A stretch of DNA of 64,000 nt from Undaria pinnatifida. Taxonomy: Eukaryota; Sar; Phaeophyceae; Laminariales; Alariaceae. Where the stretch lies: positions 2,701,153 through 2,765,152 of the forward strand of contig JABAKD010000025.1 in the NCBI GenBank assembly GCA_012845835.1. Reading direction: 5' to 3'. The notes under the pieces are model-generated. The model was given only the letters and a program-made list of their open reading frames with translations. It ran no database searches and was not told the DNA's origin. Both the position numbers and the translations under genes were made by a program. Shown here in pieces: positions 1 to 10,474 of this stretch (within the stretch, counting starts at the first letter, position 1; each line of letters begins with the position of its first letter).

Positions 1-2071
1 GGGTGGGGGAGGGAGGGGTAGCCTCGATATATTTTCATTGAGGTATATTCTGGGGATGGAGAGGAGGGTGGTGTGGACATTGATGAGTGGGATGAGTTCC
101 GTTTTAGTTGCCACGGGCGCTTCTTCCGCGTCCGCTTGTGGAGGGTGGTGTGGACATTGAATGAGCGGGATGTGTTCCGTTTTAGTTGCCACGGCCGCTC
201 CTTCCGCGTCCGCTCGCTATGGTATATCATTAGTAGTGTGGCAGATGAAAGATACCACTATTGACTAATATTTCTTAGCCCTTCTACCTTTTACTGCTCG
301 TCAAATACTCCCACGCTAATTCCAAGTACCTTGTTCACAGAATGGTGGGGGCGGTTATATAGACGTTTATTAAATTTACCTCGAACATTGCTGCGGTAAT
401 ATTCTCATGCTTTCTTCTTCAGCCTGCCACGTGCCTACGTACGTACTTACGTGCGCATGACGTCCCTGCTTACGTACGTACTGCCGTGTATACGTACTGA
501 CCTATGTACTGACCTACCGACCAACTACAGTATGCAATGTTTTCACCAAAATACGAATACACTTCGAGCGTGAGATCGACCATTCAGTCGAAACTCACCT
601 TCGCAAGCTGTGTGTGATGCCGTACTTCGATAATGCGCGTTACGGGTTGTGTATGTCCTCATCAGATATAGATCGGTGACTCCCCTTCGTTTTAGCTAGT
701 ACCAGGATCAACACCGGGATTTTACAAAGACGATCAGCCCCCTGCATACGATGGGTACCCCGAGTTAAGGGCAGCCCGCGACTAGCCGAAATAGGCGCTC
801 TTATCTGCAAAGCGCTCCAAACCCGGCGTACCCACCATTTTAGGCACGGAAACTAGATGACCCGCTTTGACGAAGACCAATTCCGACAGCTGTGGAACTC
901 ATACACGTATACACGAAGTACCAGATGTATCATACATCATACTGACTTAGTTACTTTCGTACGTGACAGGTGGGACAGGTAATGGAGCAGGTCGATGCAC
1001 GGTGTCCGCAAGCTCTCAAGTCGCCGGCAGAAGACGAGGTAAGCAAATCACATGCTCATCTTCAGGATGCTCATCTCCGGATCGGGCGTGGACCCATCTT
1101 TTCCTACCTTGACGCTCACCGCCCCCTCCCAGACTTGAGCAAGGGTGTCGTTTCCCAATTATCCACGCGGGTGGGGCCTGGGTACAGCAGGTGTTCACGC
1201 TTGAGAAGGGGCGTCTGTGGCAGTGGGGGCTGGGTACAGAAGTTGCTTTCTCATGGTTGAGCAGAGTGTCTTCCTTTTGGTGGTCACGGCAGTTGAGACT
1301 GGGTGCTGCAGCTTCCTCAGACGTGAGCAGGGTGTCTATGTCTAGCAATCCACTCCACAATGGTATGGCTTGGCTGGAGAGACGGAAAAACACGCCAAGT
1401 GCCAGCGTTGTATTAAAGTACCACAGCACTATTGCTTGTGCCTGCTGCTGGCGGTATAAAGCTGTCACGGTGACGCTCGCGCGCGTGCACCCGACGCTCT
1501 GCTGACATTACCGTGAACACAAGTGTTCACTACCCGAAAACAAACGCGCAAACTAAATTATTAACACGTTTGGGCTGGACGTTGGTGCCTGGGCGTTTAC
1601 TATTTTTTTATTTAGTTTTCAAGGGCCTTTTTATGTTGGCAGCATGTTTTTCTTTAGTTTTTATTAACTTATTTTATGTTGTCATAACTGGTGTCGTTCG
1701 TAGGAGCGCCTGTGTTCCCCGTTTCCCCTTGTGACACACCCTGGATTTCAAGCTAACCAACCACATACCGAAGGGGATCATTTTACCTACGTATTAATAT
1801 GCTGAACAGTATGTAGTGCTATCCTGAAAACAGCACGGAAGTATTTTCATATTATTCCGTACTCCGAGACATCGTTTATATTCCTTACGCGTAGTGTAAC
1901 AACGCTTTCCGCACCGTCACAACTCTCCTCCCCCCCCGCCTCCGTCCCCCTTTCGTCCCACCCTCCCCCCTCTGCTCTTCCCCGCGCCCGCCCCGCCCCC
2001 CGACTCCCCGTGCTCGTCCGTCCGCGTTGTGCTTGCCTCCCTCCGGTCGTTGCGTGGCTCCCGCTACGAAG
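1..2071. other. No gene identified; probably intron or upstream DNA of the NET-domain gene
   Basis: No exon could be recognised here. If the exon at 2072 belongs to a multi-exon gene, this stretch is its upstream intron, and the rest of that gene lies left of the window. It ends in a long pyrimidine-rich tract (about 1915-2035) just before the acceptor at 2070-2071. Reading frames on both strands at 1016-1505 overlap each other and carry no recognisable motif. A dispersed repeat related to the inverted arms at 52-55 kb occupies about 541-915. Confidence 0.4.
541..915 (+). repeat. Solo copy related to the 54.36-kb inverted arm
   Basis: The order of blocks matches the outer part of the arm beginning at 54362. 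First comes a segment with GTGAGATCGA and CGAAACTCA, then the GGGTTGTGT/GTCCTCAT block, then GACTCCCCTT, and finally a GGAAACTA...GACAGCTGTGGAA block near 850-895. Identity is clearly imperfect. Shorter, more diverged pieces of the same family occur near 12490-12600, 17430-17475 and 43080-43135. It is a dispersed non-coding family, probably the terminal region of a DNA element. Confidence 0.6.
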
Positions 2072-2335
2072 GTGGAGCTGAACGTGGACATGCTGGACCC
2101 TCTTACCTTCCGCGTGATAGAGAGGTTGATACGCGAAGCTCTGCTAGCCTTGGCGGCGGCTAACAACAACACCTCTTCTGCTTCTACTACCGCCACCGCC
2201 GCCGCGTCTTCCTCGTCGGCATCAGCATCTTCCTCGGCAAGCAAGGCCAAGTCTGGTGGGGGGGGCGGGGGGGGCGGGCCTAAGAAGCGAAAGGGGGCCG
2301 ACGGGGAGAGCCGCCCAAAGAAACAGCGCACGTGA
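2072..2335 (+). CDS. Terminal exon of a NET-domain (BET/bromodomain-like) protein
   Basis: The acceptor CTACGAAG is followed by an open frame of 87 codons ending in TGA at 2333-2335. The first residues, VELNVDMLDPLTFRVIERLI, resemble the last helix of the NET (extra-terminal) domain of BET proteins and plant GTE proteins. That helix follows an acidic strand, runs D-x-L-x-x-x-T-x-x-x-L-x-R-x-(I/V), and recruits chromatin regulators. A long Ser/Ala/Thr-rich stretch, a poly-Gly run and two basic clusters (PKKRK and PKKQR) follow, which suggest a nuclear-localised tail. No bromodomain is visible upstream in the window, so the rest should lie left of position 1. The ATG at 2027 would add 15 residues, but the pyrimidine tract and splice acceptor favour an exon. 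It could also be an unrelated nuclear protein. Confidence 0.5.
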   Translation: MELNVDMLDPLTFRVIERLIREALLALAAANNNTSSASTTATAAASSSSASASSSASKAKSGGGGGGGGPKKRKGADGESRPKKQRT

Positions 2336-2336
2336 T

Positions 2337-2572
2337 TTGAGGTGGTTGGATTGGTTGGTTGGTTGATTGGAGGGTTAGGTTGATTGGCTGATTGGTTGGT
2401 TGGTTGGTTGGCTAATTGATCGGTTGATTGGTTGATTGATCGGTTGATCGGTTGGTTGATTCTTGGTTTATCGATTTGTTTATTGTTTGATAAGAGATTG
2501 ATCGATTGCTTGATTGATGGATTGGGTGATCGATCGATTGATTGATTGGTTGATTGAGTAATTGAGTGTTTG
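2337..2572 (+). repeat. Imperfect (TTGA/TTGG)n microsatellite
   Basis: A run of GGTTGGTTGATTGG-type tetranucleotide repeats starts directly after the stop codon of the NET-like exon, so it lies in its 3' UTR or just beyond. The minus-strand frames through it (INQSINQ-type peptides) are repeat artefacts. Confidence 0.9.
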
Positions 2573-3927
2573 GTTTTGGGTGAGTTGGTTTGTGCCGCGA
2601 TCGTTGTGGGGGACCAAAACTGGGATGGGCGAATGGCGACGGGTGCAACGGCTCCATAGGCAGACAGACGAACGAACCGCTGCAATGATCTTCACCTCCT
2701 GATGTATTTTCTTGTCTCGATAAATGCTGGCACGGCATGGCAAGAGTGTAAAAACCGAAAAGAGTCTACGTAGAACGGGGTCGATACCGGAAGCTTTAGC
2801 TTATAAGACACTACGGGCAAATAGTTGGGGTGGAAGTCCCTAGCGGAGTATCCGAGTATTGTGATATATCACACCAGGTAGCGTGTTAGACTGTCCAGTT
2901 TACAAGTACGTAAAGAGCTTCCACCCTGAGCTCGACAATTGGCATACCAGGTGCCCGAGCAAAGGAACGGTGCCCTCGTTTTCCCCGTAGGCAGATTTTT
3001 TTTCTAGTATAATATTCGGTAAGGCAATATGGATAGATTTTATTGATTAATTAATGTCCTGCTCTTTTAGGCAAGACACGGTGGCGTTAGGGATGGCAAT
3101 CCTGCTCCGTCTAGCTGCGCATTGCGGGCCGGGTTGGCGTACAATTCATCTTGTAAAAACGTGTCATCCCTTTCGAGCACACACGTGCATCCACCCGTCC
3201 AAACCGTTCATCCATTCATACATCCAGCTAGAGGACATAGCCCGAACGGGCTGCCCATTCCGAAAACATGTTAGCTAATTCGTTCGTTTTGAGATCGTTT
3301 AGGTTGCATTGCCAAACCCCTGTGTTTTCAATGTACTCTTTCGGTCTCGTGGTGTGCGAGCACAGAGCTTGCATCTGTCTAGGATGAAGAATCAGCACGG
3401 ACACGGGATGTGCTACTGTACTGGTAGATGTCGATGAGCAGTAAGAACGGTCCTGCAATTCGCCCTGCTCTATGCAATATGCTACCGGCCCTCTCATACG
3501 AAAGAGCCCCAACATATATTAAGTACCTGGTAGCCTAGTTTTCTAGGGGAAAATGTAGTATAGCTGCGCTAGGGACTCGCGCCGCAGATATTTGCAGCTG
3601 TCGTCGACTTGTCTGTGTTGGTAGATGCAGGGCGGTCGTTGGCGTTCGTTGTTGTTGTCTCGTGGCCTACGATGTACTCCGTGGTCACACGGCAGGTGCC
3701 AGTAGATGCGTACGGCTATTCTACGATACGTGCTCGACCATAAACGCACAAGGTTTCTGCGGCTAACGCCGCCCGCTCATTGAAGCGAATCCAAGACCTT
3801 GACAGCGCGATAGTGGCCGATAGGACCGCACGGACAATAATAAGGTTTTGCCTTGAGAGGGGAGTTGGTCGAAAATTGCGATATTGGCCGAGATAGGGTC
3901 ACATAGGAAGCAACGTTTATTTTCAGA
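2573..3927. other. No feature recognised
   Basis: Short frames on both strands lack recognisable motifs, consistent phases or flanking splice sites. No repeat shared with the rest of the window was noticed. Confidence 0.4.
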
Positions 3928-4455
3928 TCAAAACGGTAGTTCACCGATGCTGTCGAACAGCGGGTAATCGCAAAAAAAACGACCTTGAAGATGATGTGCC
4001 AAGAAACACAACACTCCACTGAATTTCAACACCTTGCGTGTCGAAGCCGGAAAAAGTTGATAGATTCTGATCTGGCTATTGCTCAGGCGGTTGTCTTTTC
4101 TTGGCCGCAGTTTTTTTACCGGGGCTGATAACTTCCGCCTCGGGGCCCCGACGGGCACGCGCTCGCGGCCACATGTCACCCGCGGCGCGGCCATCAGGGA
4201 AGTCTCGTTGTCCTGCTCGCTGAGCTCGTTGAGCAATACCGGAAAAAGGTCCCGAAAAGTTGGCATCACTTGCTCAAAGCTTAAAGTACCTGCATCCACG
4301 ACAATCGCGCCCAGTATACTGCTGCATTCCAGTATATACTGGTGACCGTTGTCTAGTAACAAGTCAAGTACATACTGATTGAGTCCAGTGTACTGATCGC
4401 TCGGCCAATTTTCTATTTTCAAGTCGAAAATAATCATAACCAATGACACTACCAA
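3928..4455 (-). CDS. Unrecognised 175-codon reading frame
   Basis: This is the longest open frame in its neighbourhood, with a mixed, protein-like composition: an acidic/hydrophobic N-terminal half, then a basic segment around residues 110-135. I do not recognise a family. The first part (near VMIIFDLKIENW) overlaps the 64-bp segment at 4377-4440 that recurs in direct orientation at 8789-8852, so this frame may belong to a mobile element rather than a host gene. It abuts the inverted-repeat element at 4475. It could be chance. Confidence 0.2.
   Translation of the reverse strand: MVVSLVMIIFDLKIENWPSDQYTGLNQYVLDLLLDNGHQYILECSSILGAIVVDAGTLSFEQVMPTFRDLFPVLLNELSEQDNETSLMAAPRVTCGRERVPVGAPRRKLSAPVKKLRPRKDNRLSNSQIRIYQLFPASTRKVLKFSGVLCFLAHHLQGRFFCDYPLFDSIGELPF
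4377..4440 (+). repeat. Left member of a direct repeat flanking the 4.5-8.8 kb inverted-repeat element
   Basis: The block beginning ATTGAGTCCAGTGTACTGA and ending TTTTCAAGTCGA recurs in the same orientation at about 8789-8852 with a handful of substitutions. The two copies lie just outside the outer ends of the inverted arms. At about 64 bp it is far too long for an ordinary target-site duplication. Confidence 0.75.
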
Positions 4456-4801
4456 CTGTGGTGATGGCAGTCAACACTATTAAGGAGTTTGCCTTGGGGG
4501 ATCCTAGTCGATATGATCCTCAGACGGGACAGGTATGCCTATTGCGAGACCACAGCTGACATCAGTACAAAACCCAGGTGGATAGTGGATTTTCTTATTG
4601 TTATCGAGCAAGGCTTGCTGATTTGGTCAGGATACAAGAGTAATCGAGAGGGGGGAGGAGAGGAGGGGGGGAGTGGAAGCTTGGCTCTGGCGAAGCTCCA
4701 AATACCGGCTCTCGTACTGGCAAGGTATCCAAAGCCTCATGCCATACCTCAATCCTGAGTGCAAGCTGCTAACTTTCTACGTCGGCCACTTCTACAAGGC
4801 C

Positions 4802-4976
4802 TCGACAGCTTACGCTATACCTACAATGGGACCCGAAGGGTGTGCCAGCTAGCGTTGGGCTGCGAAAGCAACTGAGTTAAATCGACACACGACGCGTATG
4901 AAAATACGTGGAAGTGTGGTGAGCTAAAGCTTTATTTTTCCCCATCCGCCGGAGGATAAAAAAAAAAAAAAAAAAA
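4802..4976 (+). mobile_element. Poly(A)-tailed retroposon, 5'-truncated copy A
   Basis: This copy runs from GACAGCTTACGCTATACC through GCCAGCTAGCGTTGGGCTGC and CCCCATCCGCCGGAGGATA into a run of A. The other inverted arm lacks it: there CTACAAGGCC joins ACGTGTGTGAC directly, whereas here the two halves are separated by the insert. This filled/empty pair fixes the boundaries and shows the retroposon arrived after the arms were duplicated. Apart from two C residues at the right edge, no target-site duplication is visible. Confidence 0.9.
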
Positions 4977-5312
4977 CCACGCGTGTGACTCATTGCATAC
5001 TTGAAGTAGGAGTAAGGACCAACTCACAATACAACCAATCACATCGAATCCTGGTGTTCTCCCAAGAACCATCCTACTATTTATGCGAACGTGCAGCTAC
5101 CTATTCCAAGACAATCAGCGCAGGGCGCGTAGCCTAAGGCAGGGTGCTTCCATTGTTATGTTCCCTACATGCTCCGTAGGTCCTGTGGACTATTGTGCGA
5201 TACATATGTACGTGCCGAATCCTGGATCGCACCACAGCCTTCCTAGACACTATTGATCCCGAATCTCACGATTTCGATTCCGAATCGCATAACAAATGAA
5301 ATATCGGAGATC

Positions 5313-5649
5313 AAGCCCTAATTCATCAGCAGAGATAGGCGGTTGGTTTATAGCTCATGCAGATAGTGGATACCCAGTGGATCACTTTAACATTAGCCCA
5401 CCCTGAATAGTCGTAGATGCAGATCACACGACGATATGGCAATGGCTAACTAAGACACCAGAAAATCGGGAAGTGGATCAAAGATACTGCTATTCAAAAC
5501 AACGACAGCAAATGAGGCTATAGACCAACCCACACCTCGTGATTCATGATTGATGATTGAGGCTAAGACGCCTCTAGTAGGGGTTAATCCGTGGGCCTAC
5601 TGTCACTAAAGCGCTGTGCAGAAAATACTGGTGCAAGGGGGCGCAGAGA
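5313..5649. other. Unannotated interior of the composite element
   Basis: It contains short A/T-rich and mixed sequence inside the left arm of the composite element. No gene or repeat was recognised. Confidence 0.4.
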
Positions 5650-6005
5650 ACAAAGGAAGGGGCTCCAGAAAGGGTAGCACCCGAACTGGGGAAGAGAAAA
5701 AACGTGTACTGCAGGATACCAGCCAGCGACTGCATCTCTGTGCTTGGGACGCAATGGGCGCGCGTAATGAAGCACCAGAAAGGTAACATCCGAACTCAAA
5801 ACAGACATGTGCACTGCAGGATACCAGCCATCGACTGAATCTCTGTGCTTGGGACGCATGGGTGTTGATAAATGGGCACCAGAAAAGGTAACACCCGAAC
5901 TGAAAACAGACACGTGCACTGCAGGATACAAGCCAGCGACTGAATCTCTGCGCTTGGGACGCATATGCGTGGGTAAAAGGGACACCAGAAAAGGGATACC
6001 CGAAG
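5650..6005 (+). repeat. Minisatellite, about 105-110 bp unit, just over three copies
   Basis: Each unit contains CACTGCAGGATACCAGCC, CTCTGTGCTTGGGACGCA and GCACCAGAAA(A)GGTAACA, with a few substitutions and short indels. The long overlapping minus-strand frames here are translations of the repeat and are not genes. Confidence 0.9.
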
Positions 6006-6189
6006 CGAGAGAACACGTAAGCAAAACAAAATCAAGGATAGTGAAAGGCCATACCGAATAAGGGAAACGACAAAGTTGCAGCAGCCCTAAGGGCTCCATA
6101 ATTGAAACAACGAAGTTATAGTACACTCTGAAGGTGTTATAACTCATTAGGGAGACAAAACACAAAGCGAAACATAGAACACTGAGCTT

Positions 6190-8035
6190 TGGTTGACGCT
6201 AGTGTACCGGCATACTAAAGGGAGATAGAGGGGGCTCTGTGGGGCCCATTAGCATTGCGTAGGACACCGCGTGCCAGTCCCCCGGTTTGACGACGCTGAA
6301 GGCACCAGGACCCGTGAACGGCGCTCCGTGAAGTGGTGTAAGATGATGACAGGATATCGATCTTGCTCGGTCCCGGGTCATCGAGGAAGCGGACGATATA
6401 GGAGTTGGCGGGAAAATTGACGGTCGAGGTGCGATGGGCTACTTTGCCCAACTACCAGAGACCGTCGCGGGCTTTGTACCAGAGGTGTGCCCCCGCGTGG
6501 AGGGTCGTGGAGCTGAAGCGTTGAAGCTAAAGGGTGTGTAGGACGAGGCTGTACCCGGGAGCGAGAAATATTTCGCCCCGGGTCCGCGCTAATTCGCGGT
6601 GAGCGGCCCCGAAGCGCATCTTTCGGTATAAGCGGTTGGACTGGCGGTGTTGTGAGGGGGTGCCAGACCATTAGCAGAGGACGTGAAGACGGTGGTGAAG
6701 GGCTGAGCAGTCCGGACCAATGGGTCTCGTACATGACCGTGAGAACGCCTCCCCCAGAGAGGGATATATCGGTCGACAAGGATGTCATCGTGCTGGAGGC
6801 GGTGAAATGAGCCTCTACAGTGGCGTACATGTCGGGCGGCGGCTGAAGTGACCCGTAAAAAGGAGGATGTCGGCGTTGCCTCGATGCGTTAAGGGGAGGA
6901 GGTCGAAGTATCCCAAGCTGACGAGGATGCCGGGGTCGTTGGGTAACGGCAGGGAAAGGGTAGGCCAGCGAATTATGTGGCGCGAAGTTTTGCGAGCCTG
7001 GCACTTGAGGCAGTCGCGGAGCCACCGTCGGTGGTGTGTAGCTGGTCTTTTGTGGCGAGAGTTGGGACCTCCACAAGAGATGGACGATCTCGTGGATACC
7101 ATTGTCGGAGGGCGAGACGCGAGTGGGGCGGGATGGATGGGGGGGGTGGTCAAGCTGGCGGTGAATCTTCATGAGGATGTTGCCCAAAGGTTGAGTCCCC
7201 GCCATTGCTGAGGTCGGAGGGCTTGCCAGTCGGCAGCCCTGACGACGATACCCCAGACGAGATCGTGTGGTCTGGCTTCGGCGAGGAACTTGTCGCCGGT
7301 GTCCAGTAGCTGCTGGCGGAAGGGAGGGGTCGAAAACTTGGCAAGGTTGCCCTTGTAAACGATGTCATAGCGATGACGTTCCCAGAGTCCTTGGTTGAAG
7401 TTAGATACGGAGCGTACGAGACGTTTCTGTTGCGCAGGATCCGAGGAGGCTATAATATCCCTGCGGATGGCTGTATCGCCGAAGAGCTTGGTCTTCTCCG
7501 ACATCATATACTGTTCGGCGCACTTGTAGTGCTCGTTGTCGACTGTAAAAGCCGGGGTGTACCACTGGGAAAATACCGAGTGCATTCCCAAAAGAAAAGT
7601 ATTTGGGAGGTGTCCAGGGTCGGTGGTAGAAGGGGGGAGCAGAGGGGGATGGTGTGGCCCTGTGAATTGTGGAATGGCATGGTCGGAGAGGTCGCGGTTT
7701 GAGCGGCCTCGGTTCCCGAGAGCGTCAGGGAAGTGGTCGAAGTTGTCAAGGCCCCCGGGGGGTGTCCGTGGCGGTATGGTGGTCGTGACGGGAAACCGTG
7801 GAGGTCCCTGCTAGACGCATTTTCTGTATGCGAGGAAGGAGGGACATACCCGGAAGACGACGCCGTACCTGCAGTAGTCCGTGACCGGGGGGTAGGTGGC
7901 GGTGCAGGGTGCTCCTGGCGTGGTCTTATTGACGTGGTCGAGTCTTCCCCGGAAGAGTCCGCGGGTAAACTGTCCCTTGGGCCCAGGGAGAGTGGTATGG
8001 TCAGCACGGGGCGGTCAGTTGTGGGTCCAGAATAG
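6190..8035 (-). pseudogene. Decayed Ty3/gypsy pol fragment (integrase region)
   Basis: Read on the minus strand in shifting frames, the pieces follow the order of a Ty3/gypsy integrase. HEIVHLLW (HH half of the zinc finger, near 7095) is followed by CLKCQARKTSRH (CC half, near 7000). Next come LSLPLPNDPGILVSLGYFD and RGNADILLFTGHFSRR (start of the catalytic core) and MYATVEAHFTA. The catalytic core is then missing. The sequence jumps near 6760 to VLTVMYETHWSGLLSP, then RFGAAHRELARTRGE and YIVRFLDDPGP, a C-terminal region I associate with brown-algal elements. At least four frame changes and one in-frame stop mark it as dead. A Pro/Ser-rich stretch lies upstream (7600-8030), with no RT or RNase H recognised. 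No LTRs were found. Confidence 0.75.
7150..7610 (-). pseudogene. NADAR-domain segment within the Ty3/gypsy remnant
   Basis: The frame 7591-7169 encodes a nearly complete NADAR domain (YbiA family, ADP-ribose/riboflavin-related N-glycosidase fold). The motifs appear in order: VFSQWYTPAFTVDNEHYKCA, EQYMMSEKTKLFGD, DPAQQKRLVRSV, NLAKFSTPPFRQQLL, TGDKFLAEARPHDLVWGI and QQWRGLNL. Both ends are broken by apparent one-base losses. Upstream, ILFFWG is out of frame with MHSVFSQWY (near 7590). Downstream, the expected LGNILMKIH lies one frame over (near 7175). The integrase zinc finger follows directly on the same strand, so the domain appears to have been part of the element's polyprotein. It could be a host gene overrun by an element, but the adjacency argues against that. 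Confidence 0.8.
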
Positions 8036-8788
8036 CTGGAGGTCGGATTTTGTGCTGTTATTCCGCGGGGTCGGCGGACGCCAGTGGACTGATAAGTTAA
8101 GGTCTGATTTCCGATATTTCATTTGTTGTGCGATTCGGAATCGAAATCGTGAGATTCGGGATCAACAGTGTCTAGGAAGGCTGTCGAGCGATGCAGGATT
8201 CGGCACGTACATATATATCGCACAATAATATAATGAACCATGTGATCAGCGGGGCATGTAGGAAACACAACAATGGGAGCATTCTGCCTTAGGCTACGCA
8301 CCCTGCGCTGGTTGTCTTAGAATAGGTAGCTGCGCTTTGGCATAAATAGTAGGGTAGTTCTTAGGAGAACACCAGGACTCGAAATGTGATTGGTTGTATT
8401 GTGAGTTGGTCATTACTCCTATTTCAAGCATACAATGAGTCACACACGTGGCCTTGTAGAAGTGGCCGACGTAGGGAGTCAGCAGCTTGCACTCAGGATT
8501 GAGGTTTGGCATGAAGCTATGGATACCTTGCCAGTACGAGAGCCGGTATTTGGAGCTTCGCCAGAACCAAGCTTCCACCCTCCCCCTCCTCTCCTCCCCC
8601 CTCTCGATCACTCTTGTATCCTGATCAAATCAGCAAGCCTTGCTCGATAACAATAAGAAAATCCACTATCCACCTGGGTTTTGTACTGCTGTCAGCTGTG
8701 GTCTCGCGATAGACACACCTGTCCTGTCTGAGGATCATATCGACTAGGATCCCCCAAGGCCAACTCCTTAATACAAGCCAAACATATA

Positions 8789-8852
8789 CCGATTGAGTCC
8801 AGTGTACTGACCGCCCGACCAAGTCTACATTTTCAAGTCGACGGTAATCAGC
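8789..8852 (+). repeat. Right member of the direct repeat flanking the inverted-repeat element
   Basis: This is the partner of 4377-4440, same orientation, just outside the right inverted arm. Confidence 0.75.
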
Positions 8853-10474
8853 ATATATATGTGACATACACCAGCACTATACTGCATTGAACGCAATCAA
8901 CACAAATGACCAACAGTTAAGTGGATACTGTTCATACTCCAATCACCAAGGTCATGGCTATTTGATTCACGATTGTGCAACTAGTCGCGTGGCTGATCAA
9001 CAGCTGCTTGGTAATCAAATACTCCGTCACGGAATTGCCGAAATATAGAAAATCAGATAGATCTCGTTTGCCAGACAAAGCACAGACCGTGTACGCACTC
9101 GGGAGATGTTATCGACTCGACTGCTTTGCCCACGTCGGCGGCGATTCTGAAGCGGGCTCTTCGTTCGTGCTCCGTGTGATATGAGCCGTGGCAAGGTGCA
9201 CTTCAATGCGGGCCGTGCACCCTCGGTGAGGTCTCGTGGCGTGGTTCAAAAGTAGCATATACCGCGAAGTCGGGCAGTTTTTCAGTTGGTGCACACATGT
9301 ATCAAAACAAAGTGCCCGGCTGTGCCACAGTTGTGCCGGGTTATTGTGCCACTCAGTGAAGCCAGACAAGGAAACGATGCTGGATAAGGTGGCAGTGATC
9401 TGATGTGCGATCTTGACTCGCGGCCCTCTCGAGCATCCCCTGTACTCGCGACATGCGTGCCTCCTGTCGGAAGGGTGACATCACGTGCTCTACTCTTCTT
9501 CCAGCCAACCTAGTTTCATACCCACAGGTATTTCCGCTCATGCCGTATGACACAATACAACAAAAAGCCGTCAAGCACGCAAAATACCCAATAGGCGAAT
9601 GACGCGCCCGAGGTTATGTCCGGGGCGCGTCAAACTGGCGGAGGCAAGAGGATATCAAGGGCCTCCTTTCCAAAAAACGCTTGCGGCGAACGAAGGCTTT
9701 GAAACCTCTCTCGGGATGCAACACACATAATGCAAGGACCGCCAATAAAGTCCCGTCGCACAGCAGTATTAGTTGTCCAACGTTTGAATCCCCCGCCTCA
9801 CATAAACCGGGTTCGTCCGATGTCCCGTCGTCAATAAGTCGAGAATCCTCCCTCCCCTCCCCCTCCGAAGTCGCGACTAATTTTACGTCAATAGCAACGT
9901 TCACCGAGTCAGCGCTAGACTTTATGTACTCTAGTCATCCAGATCACTGCTTGTGTAATACTGCACTCGGCAAGAGTCAACACCACTTCAATCAGCGTTT
10001 GGCCCAGCGTACTGAGGCGAAACAATAGAAAAACATGTAATCGCCCCCACGCTTGCTCCGACGACAGTTTCGGAGAGAATGAGCCCTTGTTCGAGTTCCA
10101 CAGTTGACACCTACAGCAAATGTTGCCCACTTGACACAAAGGGGGTGCGAAGCTGGCCATGTAATACGGTGAAAGCTGCAAATCGGTCGCGTCCCCCCCC
10201 CTCGCCAATAGATTTACTGTGGCCAATGGGCATGTAGATTTTGGTAGTTCTGATATTGCCTGTCCCACAAAACATTGTCGTCATTTGTTCGTGGTCAATG
10301 GTTGTTCTATAGCCAGAGATTGTTGATGCTGACAATAGTTGTCCTGTAGCCAATGATTGTCCTGTAGTCAACCATTGTCACCGGCCAAAATTTGCCCTGT
10401 TCCAAGAATGGTTTTCCGGAGCTAATGGTCGGACGGTGTAAAGAACGAGGACAAGCTCAGCCCTGCTCCTAGAC
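8853..10474. other. No gene recognised between the composite element and the hydrolase
   Basis: Overlapping frames on opposite strands at 9614-10028 share the same bases and carry no recognised motif. Degenerate short repeats built on TTGTCCTGTAGCCAATGATTG occur at about 10240-10400, just past the stop codon of the hydrolase gene, possibly in its 3' UTR. Confidence 0.4.

Larger units (their letters stand above)
4475..8775. mobile_element. Composite element with 0.7-0.8 kb inverted arms
   Basis: The left arm (about 4475-5312) and right arm (about 8104-8775) are inverted copies of each other. Landmarks in order on the left arm are AAGGAGTTTGCCTTGGGGGATCC, the GGGGGGAGGAG tract, GTCGGCCACTTCTACAAGGCC, and CACGATTTCGATTCCGAATCG near 5268-5288. 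Reversed, the same landmarks run from 8767 back to 8120. The left arm is longer only because a 175-bp retroposon sits in it. The interior holds a minisatellite and a decayed Ty3/gypsy fragment. Possible explanations are a long-TIR DNA element that captured the fragment, or two oppositely oriented copies of one element. No transposase for the arms is visible. Confidence 0.75.

Noticed and set aside
1016..1505. Opposed frames of 150 and 104 codons
   Set aside because: They are complementary to each other over the same bases and show no recognised motif.
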